A stretch of 64,000 bases of DNA from Bacteroidales bacterium (GTDB taxonomy: Bacteria; Bacteroidota; Bacteroidia; Bacteroidales; P3), in NCBI GenBank assembly GCA_017555745.1, contig JAFZFU010000060.1:1-64000 (forward strand), given 5' to 3'. The position numbers and the translations under genes are program-made. Below the pieces are notes generated by a model. It did no database searches and was not told the origin of the DNA. It saw nothing but the letters and a program-made list of their open reading frames with translations. Shown here piece by piece: positions 36,640-44,769 of the stretch. The number at the start of each line of letters is the position of its first letter. The stretch's first letter is position 1.

Positions 36640-37665
36640 TTATTTAGCAAACAATTTTGTCCATTCATATTTTTTACGATTTTTCCAATCGTTTTTGTGG
36701 TATATGTAACTAGCTATCAAAGGCACTACAGTAGTAGCTTCGGCGTATACCATTTGTTCGAAAACGGTATCAACCTTACCCCACGACGATGCTTCTTTCA
36801 AAGTAGAGCTCGAGCAAGCTCCGTCACGAACGTCGGCTACAGTGATTTGGATAGCATATTTGTGCATTTCTATATCTTCGTGTCCCAATACTTCGGCACA
36901 TACTACTGTATCTTGAGCAAAGTTTTTAGGAGTACCACCACCTACCATAAACAAACCTGTAGCAGGAGCAGCTATCTTGATTTGTGTAAGTTCGTAGAAA
37001 TCGCGGATAGAGTCGATAGACATGTGTTTATCAGGATTTTCTACTTGGTGCATTACCAAACCGAAACCGGCACTCGAGTCGGTGAAAGCAGGACAGAAAA
37101 TAGGCACATTGTGTTCGTAGCAAGCTTGTACCAAAGAGTCTTTTTTCTTAGCATTGCCATTGGCTAACCATTTACCCATTTCGTAGATAAACTCGCGAGA
37201 AGAGTATGGGCGTGGTTCCAAGCTGTTAGCGATTTCTTTTATCGAACGGTCACAGAATTGTAGTTCTTCTTCGTCGATAAATGTATCGTATATTCTGTCT
37301 ACATAGTTAGCTCTCAAAAATTTATCGTCGATAAAAGGAGTACCTTTGTAGTGTTTGAAACCCAAAGCTTCAAAAAAGTCCATATCCACGATAGAAGCAC
37401 CTGTAGATACTATACAATCTACCATATTGTTTTTCACCATATCAACATACACTTGCATACAACCTGCAGCAGATGTACTTCCGGCCAATGTAAGTATGAT
37501 AGAACAATCTTTATCGTTTACCATTCTGTCGTAAATGTCGGCTGCTGTAGCAGTATCGCGCGAGGTAAACGACATACCTCTCATCGAATTGATTATTTCG
37601 GTTGCGTCAACTTTCTTTATGTCGAAATGTTGAATTTCTTCTTTTAACAAATCTCTCTTTTCCAT
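36640..37665 (-). CDS. Deoxyhypusine synthase family protein
   Basis: A 341-residue homologue of eukaryotic deoxyhypusine synthase, which uses NAD and spermidine to modify eIF5A. The active-site lysine is present as K297 in EASSWGKVD, and the NAD-binding segments LAGSTSAAGCMQ, CIVSTGASIVDMDF and GLFMVGGGTPKNF are well kept. Bacteria have no eIF5A, so the substrate is probably a small amine. In Bacteroidota these enzymes are linked to polyamine synthesis (homospermidine-synthase-like or agmatine-dependent reactions). No polyamine gene is adjacent here, so the exact reaction is open. Confidence 0.88.
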   Translation of the reverse strand: MEKRDLLKEEIQHFDIKKVDATEIINSMRGMSFTSRDTATAADIYDRMVNDKDCSIILTLAGSTSAAGCMQVYVDMVKNNMVDCIVSTGASIVDMDFFEALGFKHYKGTPFIDDKFLRANYVDRIYDTFIDEEELQFCDRSIKEIANSLEPRPYSSREFIYEMGKWLANGNAKKKDSLVQACYEHNVPIFCPAFTDSSAGFGLVMHQVENPDKHMSIDSIRDFYELTQIKIAAPATGLFMVGGGTPKNFAQDTVVCAEVLGHEDIEMHKYAIQITVADVRDGACSSSTLKEASSWGKVDTVFEQMVYAEATTVVPLIASYIYHKNDWKNRKKYEWTKLFAK

Positions 37666-37710
37666 ATTGATAGATATTATTTTTATTTATACTTTATATT
37701 TATTTACTGA

Positions 37711-38469
37711 TTAAAATGAAGTTATTATTGTAGCAAAGTCGTCAGCTTTTAGCGAAGCGCCACCTATCAAACCACCATCTACATCGGGATTGGCGAATAG
37801 TTCTTTGGCATTCTTGGCATTGCAACTGCCTCCGTACAATATCGATGTATTTTCGGCTACTTCTGTGCCATATTTCTCCACTATAAGCGAGCGTATAAAA
37901 GCGTGCATTTCTTGAGCTTGTTCGGGTGTGGCTGTTTTGCCTGTACCTATGGCCCATACCGGTTCGTAGGCTATTATTATTCTGCCAAACTCTTCGGCCG
38001 ACAAATCAAACAATGCCTCTGTTATCTGTGTTTTTACCACTTCGAATTGTTTGTCAGCCTCGCGTTCGGGCAATAATTCGCCACAACACACTATGGGACT
38101 TATCTTGTTTGCCAACAACTGTTTTACCTTATTAGCTACCACTTGATTGGTTTCGCCATGATATGCTCGGCGTTCGGAGTGGCCCACTATGCAATAGTCC
38201 ACACCAAAAGACTCCAACATCGATGCCGATACCTCGCCGGTATAAGCACCCGACTCGTGTTCGCTTACATCTTGTCCGCCTACGGCAAAGTAAGATTCTT
38301 GCGACATATCGGTGCAAAATTCCAAATATGGAAACGGAGGACACAAAATAACTTTGGCTTTAATGTCGTCCATTACTTCCAATTTGTCCATCAAATCGTT
38401 AACCAATTCGTTCGCTTCTTCGAAACGTTTGTTCATTTTCCAGTTGCCTGCCACTATATTTCGTCTCAT
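37711..38469 (-). CDS. tpiA: Triosephosphate isomerase
   Basis: Glycolytic enzyme interconverting dihydroxyacetone phosphate and glyceraldehyde 3-phosphate. The 252 residues include the catalytic Lys11 in GNWKMNK, the catalytic His in CIVGHSERR, the catalytic Glu in AYEPVWAIGTGKTATPEQAQ (loop 6), and the phosphate-binding ILYGGSC and GGLIGGASL. Length is standard. A full-consensus promoter precedes it; the deoxyhypusine-synthase-like gene follows after 45 bases. Confidence 0.97.
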   Translation of the reverse strand: MRRNIVAGNWKMNKRFEEANELVNDLMDKLEVMDDIKAKVILCPPFPYLEFCTDMSQESYFAVGGQDVSEHESGAYTGEVSASMLESFGVDYCIVGHSERRAYHGETNQVVANKVKQLLANKISPIVCCGELLPEREADKQFEVVKTQITEALFDLSAEEFGRIIIAYEPVWAIGTGKTATPEQAQEMHAFIRSLIVEKYGTEVAENTSILYGGSCNAKNAKELFANPDVDGGLIGGASLKADDFATIITSF

Positions 38470-38543
38470 GCTACTTTATTTTATTTGCTATATATGTGTT
38501 TAACAATAGGAAAAGTACAATACTCCTCCTTACTATATTTTTG

Positions 38544-38575
38544 CAAAGATACACTTTTTTTTTGATACTGCCAAA
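38544..38575 (-). promoter_or_regulatory. Promoter of tpiA
   Basis: Minus-strand -7 TATCTTTG at 38544-38551 and -33 TTTG at 38572-38575, 20 bases apart. Full consensus. Confidence 0.75.
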
Positions 38576-38725
38576 CAAGATTTTTATCAGAAACAATACA
38601 CAACATTTGCAAACCCATTGCACCACCATATTTATGTATGCTCAAAATACATTTTTCGAGACAATTCAGACCAGACTCAAATGTTAAAGAAAATCTACAA
38701 CTGTTAAATACAGTCCGATTTTCAG

Positions 38726-38813
38726 TCCCGACAATGATGATTTTTCCTCCCGATAATGACAAATTTCCATCACGAGAAAGAGAAATATTACCCACGAGAG
38801 ATTATCACCACAC
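38726..38813. repeat. Array 5: four units of 22 bp
   Basis: TCCCGACAATGA, TCCCGATAATGA, ATCACGAGAAAG and CCCACGAGAGAT-type cores; the shared G of CGA falls at 38730, 38752, 38774 and 38796, a strict 22-bp period. Words ACCGATATA (near 38831) and ACGGTATAT (near 38854) continue about the same spacing to the right. Confidence 0.7.
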
Positions 38814-39265
38814 CCGGGTGCGGCACAAAAACCGATATACTGTCGTGCCAAAAACGGTATATCATCAAAAAATCGACAGGTAAGCACCACAAGAAAGCAA
38901 TCCATCTAACACTTATTAAGAAAACACACTATATTTAATAATCAACTAATTACTACAATAACTCTGCGAGAATGCGTTATTTTCTCAAAATTTCATTCGT
39001 TCGAATAAATACACAATTCTCCAAGTTAAACATATATTAGTTAATATATGGTAAATTTCGTAATGCATTAACATTAGTTTTTCTTATCCAAAACTAAAAT
39101 ATCCCCCACCCTATTTCAGCAAAAAAAAGAAATATTTTATACCATGAAAAAATATATAACACATTCTCTCCCGTTTCCACAGAAAAAAACATACAATAAT
39201 ATAATATAGTATACCATATTATATATAGACAAATGCCCGCAACACGACAATGACACCTCATACAC

Positions 39266-39278
39266 TGACAAATTGTCA
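39266..39278. promoter_or_regulatory. Operator-like palindrome upstream of dnaK
   Basis: TGACAAATTGTCA: two perfect 6-base arms around one A, about 75 bp upstream of the sigma54-like element. No regulator can be named. Confidence 0.35.
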
Positions 39279-39351
39279 CAAACGAAACAAAAAAAAACTT
39301 TTTTTGTTGTAAAACATGACAAAAGGTGTAAAAAAACTTTTTTTTGATAGT

Positions 39352-39367
39352 TTGGCACGGTATTTGA
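39352..39367 (+). promoter_or_regulatory. Possible sigma54-type promoter of dnaK
   Basis: TTGGCACG-GTAT-TTGA: the -24 half is a full match and the GG to G(A) spacing is exact, but the -12 GC is GA. No TAnnTTTG box is visible upstream of dnaK. It lies 70 bp before the ATG. Confidence 0.35.
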
Positions 39368-39436
39368 TGTATTAGTAAGTGAAAAGAAATAAGAAAGACA
39401 ACAAACAAGAATAATAAAAAATAAAATATAAATAAA

Positions 39437-41350
39437 ATGGGAAAAATAATTGGAATTGACTTAGGAACTACCAACAGTTGTGTAGCAGTAATGGAAGGTA
39501 ACGAACCCGTTGTTATCGCTAATAGCGAAGGACACCGCACCACACCTTCAATAGTAGGTTTTTTGGAAAATGGAGAACGTAAAGTAGGCGACCCCGCAAA
39601 ACGTCAAGCCATCACCAATCCTCACAATACTATCTATTCGATAAAACGCTTTATGGGCGAAACTTACGACCAAATAGCAAACGAAGTTAACACAGTGCCT
39701 TACAAAGTAGTTAGAGGCGACAACAATACTCCTCGTGTTGACATACAAGGTCGCTTGTATACTCCACAAGAAATATCGGCTGTAGTATTGCAAAAAATGA
39801 AAAAGACTGCCGAAGACTTTTTGGGACAAGAAGTAAGCGAAGCTGTTATTACAGTGCCTGCATACTTCAACGATGCTCAACGCCAAGCCACCAAAGAAGC
39901 CGGCGAAATAGCAGGTCTTAAAGTTCGTCGTATCATCAACGAACCTACCGCTGCCGCTCTTGCTTACGGTTTGGACAAAAAGAACAAAGATATGAATGTT
40001 GCAGTATTCGACCTTGGTGGCGGTACTTTCGATATCTCTATCCTTGAACTTGGCGACGGTGTGTTTGAAGTAAAATCAACCAATGGTAACACTCACCTTG
40101 GTGGCGACGATTTCGACCAAAAAATTATCAACTGGCTTGCCGATGAATTCCAAGCAGAAAAGAACGTAGACCTTCGCAAAGATCCTATGGCTCTTCAACG
40201 CTTGAAAGAAGCTGCCGAAAAAGCTAAGATAGAACTATCAAGCAGTCAACAAACAGAAATCAACTTACCATACATTATGCCTATCGACGGCATACCACAA
40301 CACTTGGTAAAAACTCTTACTCGCGCTAAATTCGAACAACTATGCGACGACCTTATCCAAGCCACTCTTGAACCATGCCGCAAAGCTATGCAAGATGCAG
40401 GTTTGAGCAACTCACAAATAGACGAAGTTATACTTGTAGGTGGTAGCACTCGTATACCTGCTATCCAAAAAATAGTAGAAAGTTTCTTCGGAAAAGCTCC
40501 TTCAAAAGGTGTTAACCCCGACGAAGTGGTAGCTGTAGGAGCTTCTATTCAAGGTGGTGTACTTACCGGTGAAGTAAAGGACGTATTATTGTTAGACGTT
40601 ACTCCTCTATCGCTTGGTATCGAAACTCTAGGTGGTGTGATGACAAAACTTATCGAAAGCAACACCACTATTCCTACCAAGAAATCGCAAGTATTCAGCA
40701 CTGCAACTGATAACCAACCCAGCGTAGAAATTCACGTATTGCAAGGCGAACGCCCAATGGCTAACCAAAACAAAACTATCGGTCGCTTCCACTTAGACGG
40801 TATTCCACCAGCACCAAGAGGTATTCCTCAAATCGAAGTAACTTTCGACATCGATGCCAATGGTATCCTTAACGTATCAGCTATGGACAAAGCCACCGGC
40901 AAGAGTCAAAACATACGTATCGAAGCCTCTTCGGGACTTAGCGATGAAGAAATCAAACGCATGAAAGCCGAAGCCGAAGCAAACGCCGAAGCCGACAAGA
41001 AAGCTAAAGAAGAAATAGAAAAGATAAACAACGCCGACGGTATGATTTTCCAAAGCGAAAAGAACCTTAAAGAATATGGCGACAAGATACCGGCCGACAA
41101 AAAAGCTAACATCGAAAGTGCTTTGAAAGAACTTAAAGATGCTCACGCCGCTAAAAACATAGCTCAAATCGATGCTGCCATGGAAAAAATAAACAACGCA
41201 TGGAGCGCTGCAAGCGAAGATATGTACAAGGCACAACAAGAAGCTGCCGGCGGTGCACAACCGGGTCCTGACGCTGCTCAAGATGGCGCCAACCAAGGTC
41301 AAAAACCCGAAGACACCGTAACAGATGTTGACTACGAAGAAGTGAAATAA
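39437..41350 (+). CDS. dnaK: Molecular chaperone DnaK (Hsp70)
   Basis: ATP-driven chaperone for protein folding, partner of DnaJ, GrpE and ClpB. The 637 residues contain the signatures [31 protein letters not shown] and [13 protein letters not shown], the linker [11 protein letters not shown], the beta-sandwich substrate domain and the helical lid, ending in the acidic [13 protein letters not shown]. Length and tail fit Bacteroidota DnaK. dnaJ and grpE are not adjacent. Codon use is of the highly expressed type, which also creates a long spurious antisense frame at its 3' end. Confidence 0.98.
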   Translation: MGKIIGIDLGTTNSCVAVMEGNEPVVIANSEGHRTTPSIVGFLENGERKVGDPAKRQAITNPHNTIYSIKRFMGETYDQIANEVNTVPYKVVRGDNNTPRVDIQGRLYTPQEISAVVLQKMKKTAEDFLGQEVSEAVITVPAYFNDAQRQATKEAGEIAGLKVRRIINEPTAAALAYGLDKKNKDMNVAVFDLGGGTFDISILELGDGVFEVKSTNGNTHLGGDDFDQKIINWLADEFQAEKNVDLRKDPMALQRLKEAAEKAKIELSSSQQTEINLPYIMPIDGIPQHLVKTLTRAKFEQLCDDLIQATLEPCRKAMQDAGLSNSQIDEVILVGGSTRIPAIQKIVESFFGKAPSKGVNPDEVVAVGASIQGGVLTGEVKDVLLLDVTPLSLGIETLGGVMTKLIESNTTIPTKKSQVFSTATDNQPSVEIHVLQGERPMANQNKTIGRFHLDGIPPAPRGIPQIEVTFDIDANGILNVSAMDKATGKSQNIRIEASSGLSDEEIKRMKAEAEANAEADKKAKEEIEKINNADGMIFQSEKNLKEYGDKIPADKKANIESALKELKDAHAAKNIAQIDAAMEKINNAWSAASEDMYKAQQEAAGGAQPGPDAAQDGANQGQKPEDTVTDVDYEEVK

Positions 41351-41406
41351 CAGCTCCCTAACATAGGCAGGCCTCAAAACGCTTGCCTCCACGGTTGTTG
41401 AAACAT

Positions 41407-41450
41407 AAAAACACCGTCCACGGACAATATTATCCACCGGGCGGCGTTTA
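41407..41450 (+). terminator. Probable terminator of dnaK
   Basis: Arms AAACACCGTCC (41408-41418) and GGGCGGCGTTT (41438-41448), with one mismatch and one G:T pair, followed by an AT-rich run. Confidence 0.55.
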
Positions 41451-41477
41451 TTTATGATAATATCAAACAAGCACACA

Positions 41478-41921
41478 ATGAAAAAGATATTGATAATAAT
41501 AACAGTGGCTATAGGTATTATAACTACAACTGCGTGTAATAGTGAAAAGAATATAGTTAACATTGACGCATCAATGCTATTAGGTAATTGGGTAACAATT
41601 AATGCTGAAGAGCAATGCAGATTAAATATAAAAAGGAAATTAGACTCTACAAATTACATATATACTAAAATGGATGTATATGAGAGCATGATTGAAACCA
41701 CTATTCCAAATGAGATAGGAAAAGGAATAATTGGCAACTATTTTATTGACAAAAACAATGCATTGTGGGGCTACGGAGCCAATGGTCGTTTTTGGGCAAA
41801 AGGTGATAATCCTTATGTATTTAGAATCAAAGAACTCACATCAGATAAGCTTGTATTCGAATATGATTACCATAAGAAAAAGTGCAAGTGTATAGCAATC
41901 TATACATTGAAAAAACTCTAA
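41478..41921 (+). CDS. Small lipoprotein of unknown function
   Basis: The start is placed at the ATG at 41478 (MKKILIIITVAIGIITTTAC), which gives a clean lipoprotein signal with lipidated Cys20 and a 147-residue protein. The open frame starts eight codons earlier without such a signal. The mature chain has an early LLGNWVTINAE segment that recalls small lipocalin-like or META-like beta barrels (inference only). The signal peptide is nearly the same as that of the next gene, suggesting duplication of at least the leader. It is more AT-rich than dnaK. Confidence 0.6.
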   Translation: MKKILIIITVAIGIITTTACNSEKNIVNIDASMLLGNWVTINAEEQCRLNIKRKLDSTNYIYTKMDVYESMIETTIPNEIGKGIIGNYFIDKNNALWGYGANGRFWAKGDNPYVFRIKELTSDKLVFEYDYHKKKCKCIAIYTLKKL

Positions 41922-41933
41922 TACTTATACATA

Positions 41934-42557
41934 ATGAAAAAGATATTGACGATAATAGTAGTTGGGATAAGCATACTGTTTATAACTGCGTGTAATAGCA
42001 ACAATGAAAACAATGTAGCAATTGATGTTGACGATAATACAACAACCGTAATCGACACAGTGGTAGAAATGAAGGATACCACAATTAAAACTATTGAAGA
42101 TTGGATTGTATATGAAACTATTGATTTCAGTTTGCCTTTATATAAATTTGTCGATACGAAAATACACGATACATTATTATCTATAGTGAATAATCAATTC
42201 GGAAACGACTTCGATGCTGTTTCCATCGTTTATTTTCCAACAGTGGATACTATCGGAACATACGGTAAAGACTCAGTCCCTTATCTGTACAATTTGTATA
42301 TAGGAACTATAAATTATGATTATTATGGAGGCACATGGAAAAGTATGCTTGAATCAATAATAGGATGTAGCAAGATTGGCGACAATTTATGCTACATAAA
42401 AGATGAGTTGACACTAGAGCGACTATTTGTAAAAACATCGGAAAAGATACATCGAACATTGATACTCGAAAATACAGTATGTCCATGTGCAGAACTAGAT
42501 GCATACTGTTATTTATTTGATAACGATAGCCTTTTCTTTAAGAGCGATTTGAACTGA
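41934..42557 (+). CDS. Lipoprotein of unknown function
   Basis: A 207-residue lipoprotein (MKKILTIIVVGISILFITAC, Cys20) directly after the previous lipoprotein (12 bases), so probably one transcript. After the lipobox comes an Asn/Asp/Thr-rich linker (about 21-50), then a domain with mixed polarity and two C-terminal cysteines (CPCAEL, DAYCY). No family is recognised. The two neighbouring genes share leader sequence (KKIL.II, ITAC/TTAC) but not obviously the mature domains. Confidence 0.6.
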   Translation: MKKILTIIVVGISILFITACNSNNENNVAIDVDDNTTTVIDTVVEMKDTTIKTIEDWIVYETIDFSLPLYKFVDTKIHDTLLSIVNNQFGNDFDAVSIVYFPTVDTIGTYGKDSVPYLYNLYIGTINYDYYGGTWKSMLESIIGCSKIGDNLCYIKDELTLERLFVKTSEKIHRTLILENTVCPCAELDAYCYLFDNDSLFFKSDLN

Positions 42558-42639
42558 AAGAAAGAATACACAATTGAGCAATAAAACTGCTAAGTAAGCG
42601 TTTACTAATGCATATATTAATAACAAACACTTATACATA

Positions 42640-43860
42640 ATGAAAAAAATACACACACTACTAATGGTTGCACTTTGCCTTGCAGCCGTAAGTTGCAAAC
42701 AGCAGCCCGAGAAAAAGACAGACATGAAGTATCGTCCTTTGGGAAATACCGGTCTTATGGTTAGCGAGATAAGCATAGGATGTGGTGGCTTCGAAAAGAT
42801 AGACAGTGCAGCATCGTTAGAACTGATGACCGTAGCCCTCGACAGCGGCATGAACTATATAGACATATACGATGCCAATCCGAAAACCCGCTCCAATATC
42901 GGCTACGCCTTACAAGGTCGTCGCGACGAAATGATAATACAAGGACATATAGGCACCGTGTATAAAAACGGCCAACACAGCCGTACCCGCGACGTTGAAG
43001 AAACACGTCAAGGATTTGAAGACCTACTCTCTCGCCTAGGCACTGACCACATAGAAGTAGGTATGATACACATAGCCGACAACCGACAAGAATGGGAAGA
43101 ACTCGAAAACTCGCCATTTCTCGAATATGTGTTCCAGCTAAAGAAAGAAGGAAAAATAAAACATATAGGTATTAGCAGCCACAATGCCGAAGTAGCATTA
43201 TTGGCAGCTAAAAGCGGTTGGATTGAAGTGATAATGTTTTCGCTAAACATCGCCTTCGACCGTCTGCAAGGTGGTGCCACACCGTGGCAAAAAGGTGCTA
43301 TGGAAAACCTTCAAGCCGGTATCGACCCCGTACGCATGGAACTTTACGACTATTGTGCATCTCACAATATCGCCATTACAGTAATGAAAGCCCTTGGCGG
43401 TGGCGGCAGACTCCTCGACGCTAAGACCTCGCCACTGGGCATCGCCTACACTCCGGAACAATGCATTGCCTACTGTTTGGCAAAACCATGCATAGCCACT
43501 TGTATATTAGGCATCGACAACCTCAACGAACTAAAAGCCGATCTACATTGGATGCATGCAACCGAAGCCGAAAAAGACTACAACACTGTGGCTAAGAAAG
43601 AAAACAGCAAAGAACCCGGCGACTGTACCTACTGCAACCACTGTTCACCATGTGCCGTGGGGATTCCCATTGCCAAAGTTACAGAACTGCTCGACAAAGC
43701 CACTACCGAAGGGCTCACACCCGAACTGCAAGCACAATACGATGCCCTACCCCACCATGCCGGCGAATGCACAGACTGCGGAGCCTGCATAAGCCGTTGT
43801 CCTTTCGATGTAGACATACAAGCCAAAATGGACAAAGCAAAAGAAGTATTTGGAAAATAA
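42640..43860 (+). CDS. Aldo/keto reductase family lipoprotein with ferredoxin-type cysteines
   Basis: A 406-residue protein: lipoprotein signal peptide (LAAVSC, Cys19), aldo/keto reductase barrel (about 30-330, RPLGNTGLMVSEISIGCGGF, IKHIGISSHN, ALGGGG) and a C-terminal 4Fe-4S-type region (CTYCNHCSPCAVGIP and CTDCGACISRCPF). Two tetrad positions look altered: the D-x4-Y site reads D75-x4-N80 and the usual Lys is His103, so it may not be a normal NADPH reductase. A Sec-exported Fe-S protein is unusual. An internal ATG at 42724 (Met29, MKYRPLG) would give a cytoplasmic form. A terminator follows. Confidence 0.82.
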   Translation: MKKIHTLLMVALCLAAVSCKQQPEKKTDMKYRPLGNTGLMVSEISIGCGGFEKIDSAASLELMTVALDSGMNYIDIYDANPKTRSNIGYALQGRRDEMIIQGHIGTVYKNGQHSRTRDVEETRQGFEDLLSRLGTDHIEVGMIHIADNRQEWEELENSPFLEYVFQLKKEGKIKHIGISSHNAEVALLAAKSGWIEVIMFSLNIAFDRLQGGATPWQKGAMENLQAGIDPVRMELYDYCASHNIAITVMKALGGGGRLLDAKTSPLGIAYTPEQCIAYCLAKPCIATCILGIDNLNELKADLHWMHATEAEKDYNTVAKKENSKEPGDCTYCNHCSPCAVGIPIAKVTELLDKATTEGLTPELQAQYDALPHHAGECTDCGACISRCPFDVDIQAKMDKAKEVFGK

Positions 43861-43880
43861 TTTGTTTTACTTACTATCAC

Positions 43881-43914
43881 AAAAGGGCGGCAACCGATTG
43901 GTTACCGCCCTTTT
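43881..43914. terminator. Bidirectional terminator
   Basis: Stem AAAAGGGCGG (43881-43890) / CCGCCCTTTT (43905-43914), extended by AACC/GGTT inside, between the convergent reductase and nuclease genes. Confidence 0.85.
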
Positions 43915-43954
43915 GTTTAGTTATTATTCGTAAAAATAGAGTTAACGTCATATC

Positions 43955-44758
43955 CTACATTTCCCATTCCCCTATATTCAACTTAGATTCGATATCATCC
44001 TCTACATCGTCGGGCAATAGTGGAAAAAAGTCAATATCGGCAATAGTCTCTATCTCATCAATTGTTTTTACATAGGTCTTCAAATCTTTGTTGCCGGCTT
44101 TATTCTCGAAATAAAATCCTATCGCCGACCACTTATCATTTGTCTTACGAAGAAATACCTTGAAGAAAGCCTTTGGTATAGCCACTTCGTTTTCGCCTAT
44201 GGTCTTGTAATCCGATTCCACTATAGGTCCGCACACTATATATATGCTGTTGTATAGCATCGCCCAATCGCGACCGAGTTCTTCCAATTCTTTCCAATCT
44301 CCCTTGTTCAAATTCTTATTTTGAGGACATATATTGCTCATATAAAAACTTTCGTCCATGGCAGCCTCGCTCCATTTCATATCGGCAGCCGGTGCCATGT
44401 GTCCACGGTCGTATCCGCTATGCTTGTAGTCATTTGTATTGGCCGAACGACCTCTCACATCGGGATCGGGAACGAAATCATCGCCTCGAGACACCTCGCC
44501 AAGCGTCTCTTCGGCAGTAAGTTCGTAGGCCACCCAATTAGGTATACACCATTGTGAGTTGTGGCTGACAGTATATCCCGTATGTGTTATTACCTGCTCT
44601 TGACGACTGGTAATCGATGCAGGCAACTCTATCTTATCTATTGTCTCGGCAGCAACCTTATTATGCTTATTGTCTTTCTCTATCGTTAAAGCATATATAG
44701 CCGACGCTATCAACAATACCAATATCAGTATCAGTCTTTTCTTTAGAGTACTATTCAT
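43955..44758 (-). CDS. DNA/RNA non-specific endonuclease (NUC1 family)
   Basis: A 267-residue nuclease with an N-terminal membrane anchor or signal peptide (about 8-25), so it acts outside the cytoplasm. The catalytic DRGH motif ends at His120 in SGYDRGHMAPAADM, and the metal-binding Asn lies in SNICPQNKNLNKGDW. Length fits the beta-beta-alpha-Me nuclease family including Serratia nuclease. It probably degrades extracellular nucleic acid for nutrition. No immunity gene is adjacent, as expected for an exported enzyme. It follows the acyl-ligase fusion gene by 11 bases. Confidence 0.88.
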   Translation of the reverse strand: MNSTLKKRLILILVLLIASAIYALTIEKDNKHNKVAAETIDKIELPASITSRQEQVITHTGYTVSHNSQWCIPNWVAYELTAEETLGEVSRGDDFVPDPDVRGRSANTNDYKHSGYDRGHMAPAADMKWSEAAMDESFYMSNICPQNKNLNKGDWKELEELGRDWAMLYNSIYIVCGPIVESDYKTIGENEVAIPKAFFKVFLRKTNDKWSAIGFYFENKAGNKDLKTYVKTIDEIETIADIDFFPLLPDDVEDDIESKLNIGEWEM

Positions 44759-44769
44759 AGCCGCTTAAT

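Larger units (their letters stand above)
38470..39436. other. Large gene-free region between divergent tpiA and dnaK
   Basis: 967 bp without a convincing gene. From left to right it holds the tpiA promoter (38544-38575), array 5 (38726-38813) with further periodic words to about 38880, a very AT-rich stretch, a 13-bp palindrome at 39266-39278, and a sigma54-like element at 39352-39367. Two minus-strand open frames (38481-38795, 38684-38905) cross the array and are rejected. Confidence 0.6.

Noticed and set aside
38481-38905. Two minus-strand frames (104 and 73 codons) between tpiA and dnaK
   Set aside because: They run across the tpiA promoter and the 22-bp array; the translated sequence shows no protein character.
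40877-41563. 228-codon minus-strand frame opposite the end of dnaK
   Set aside because: Antisense shadow produced by dnaK codon bias; no domain recognised.
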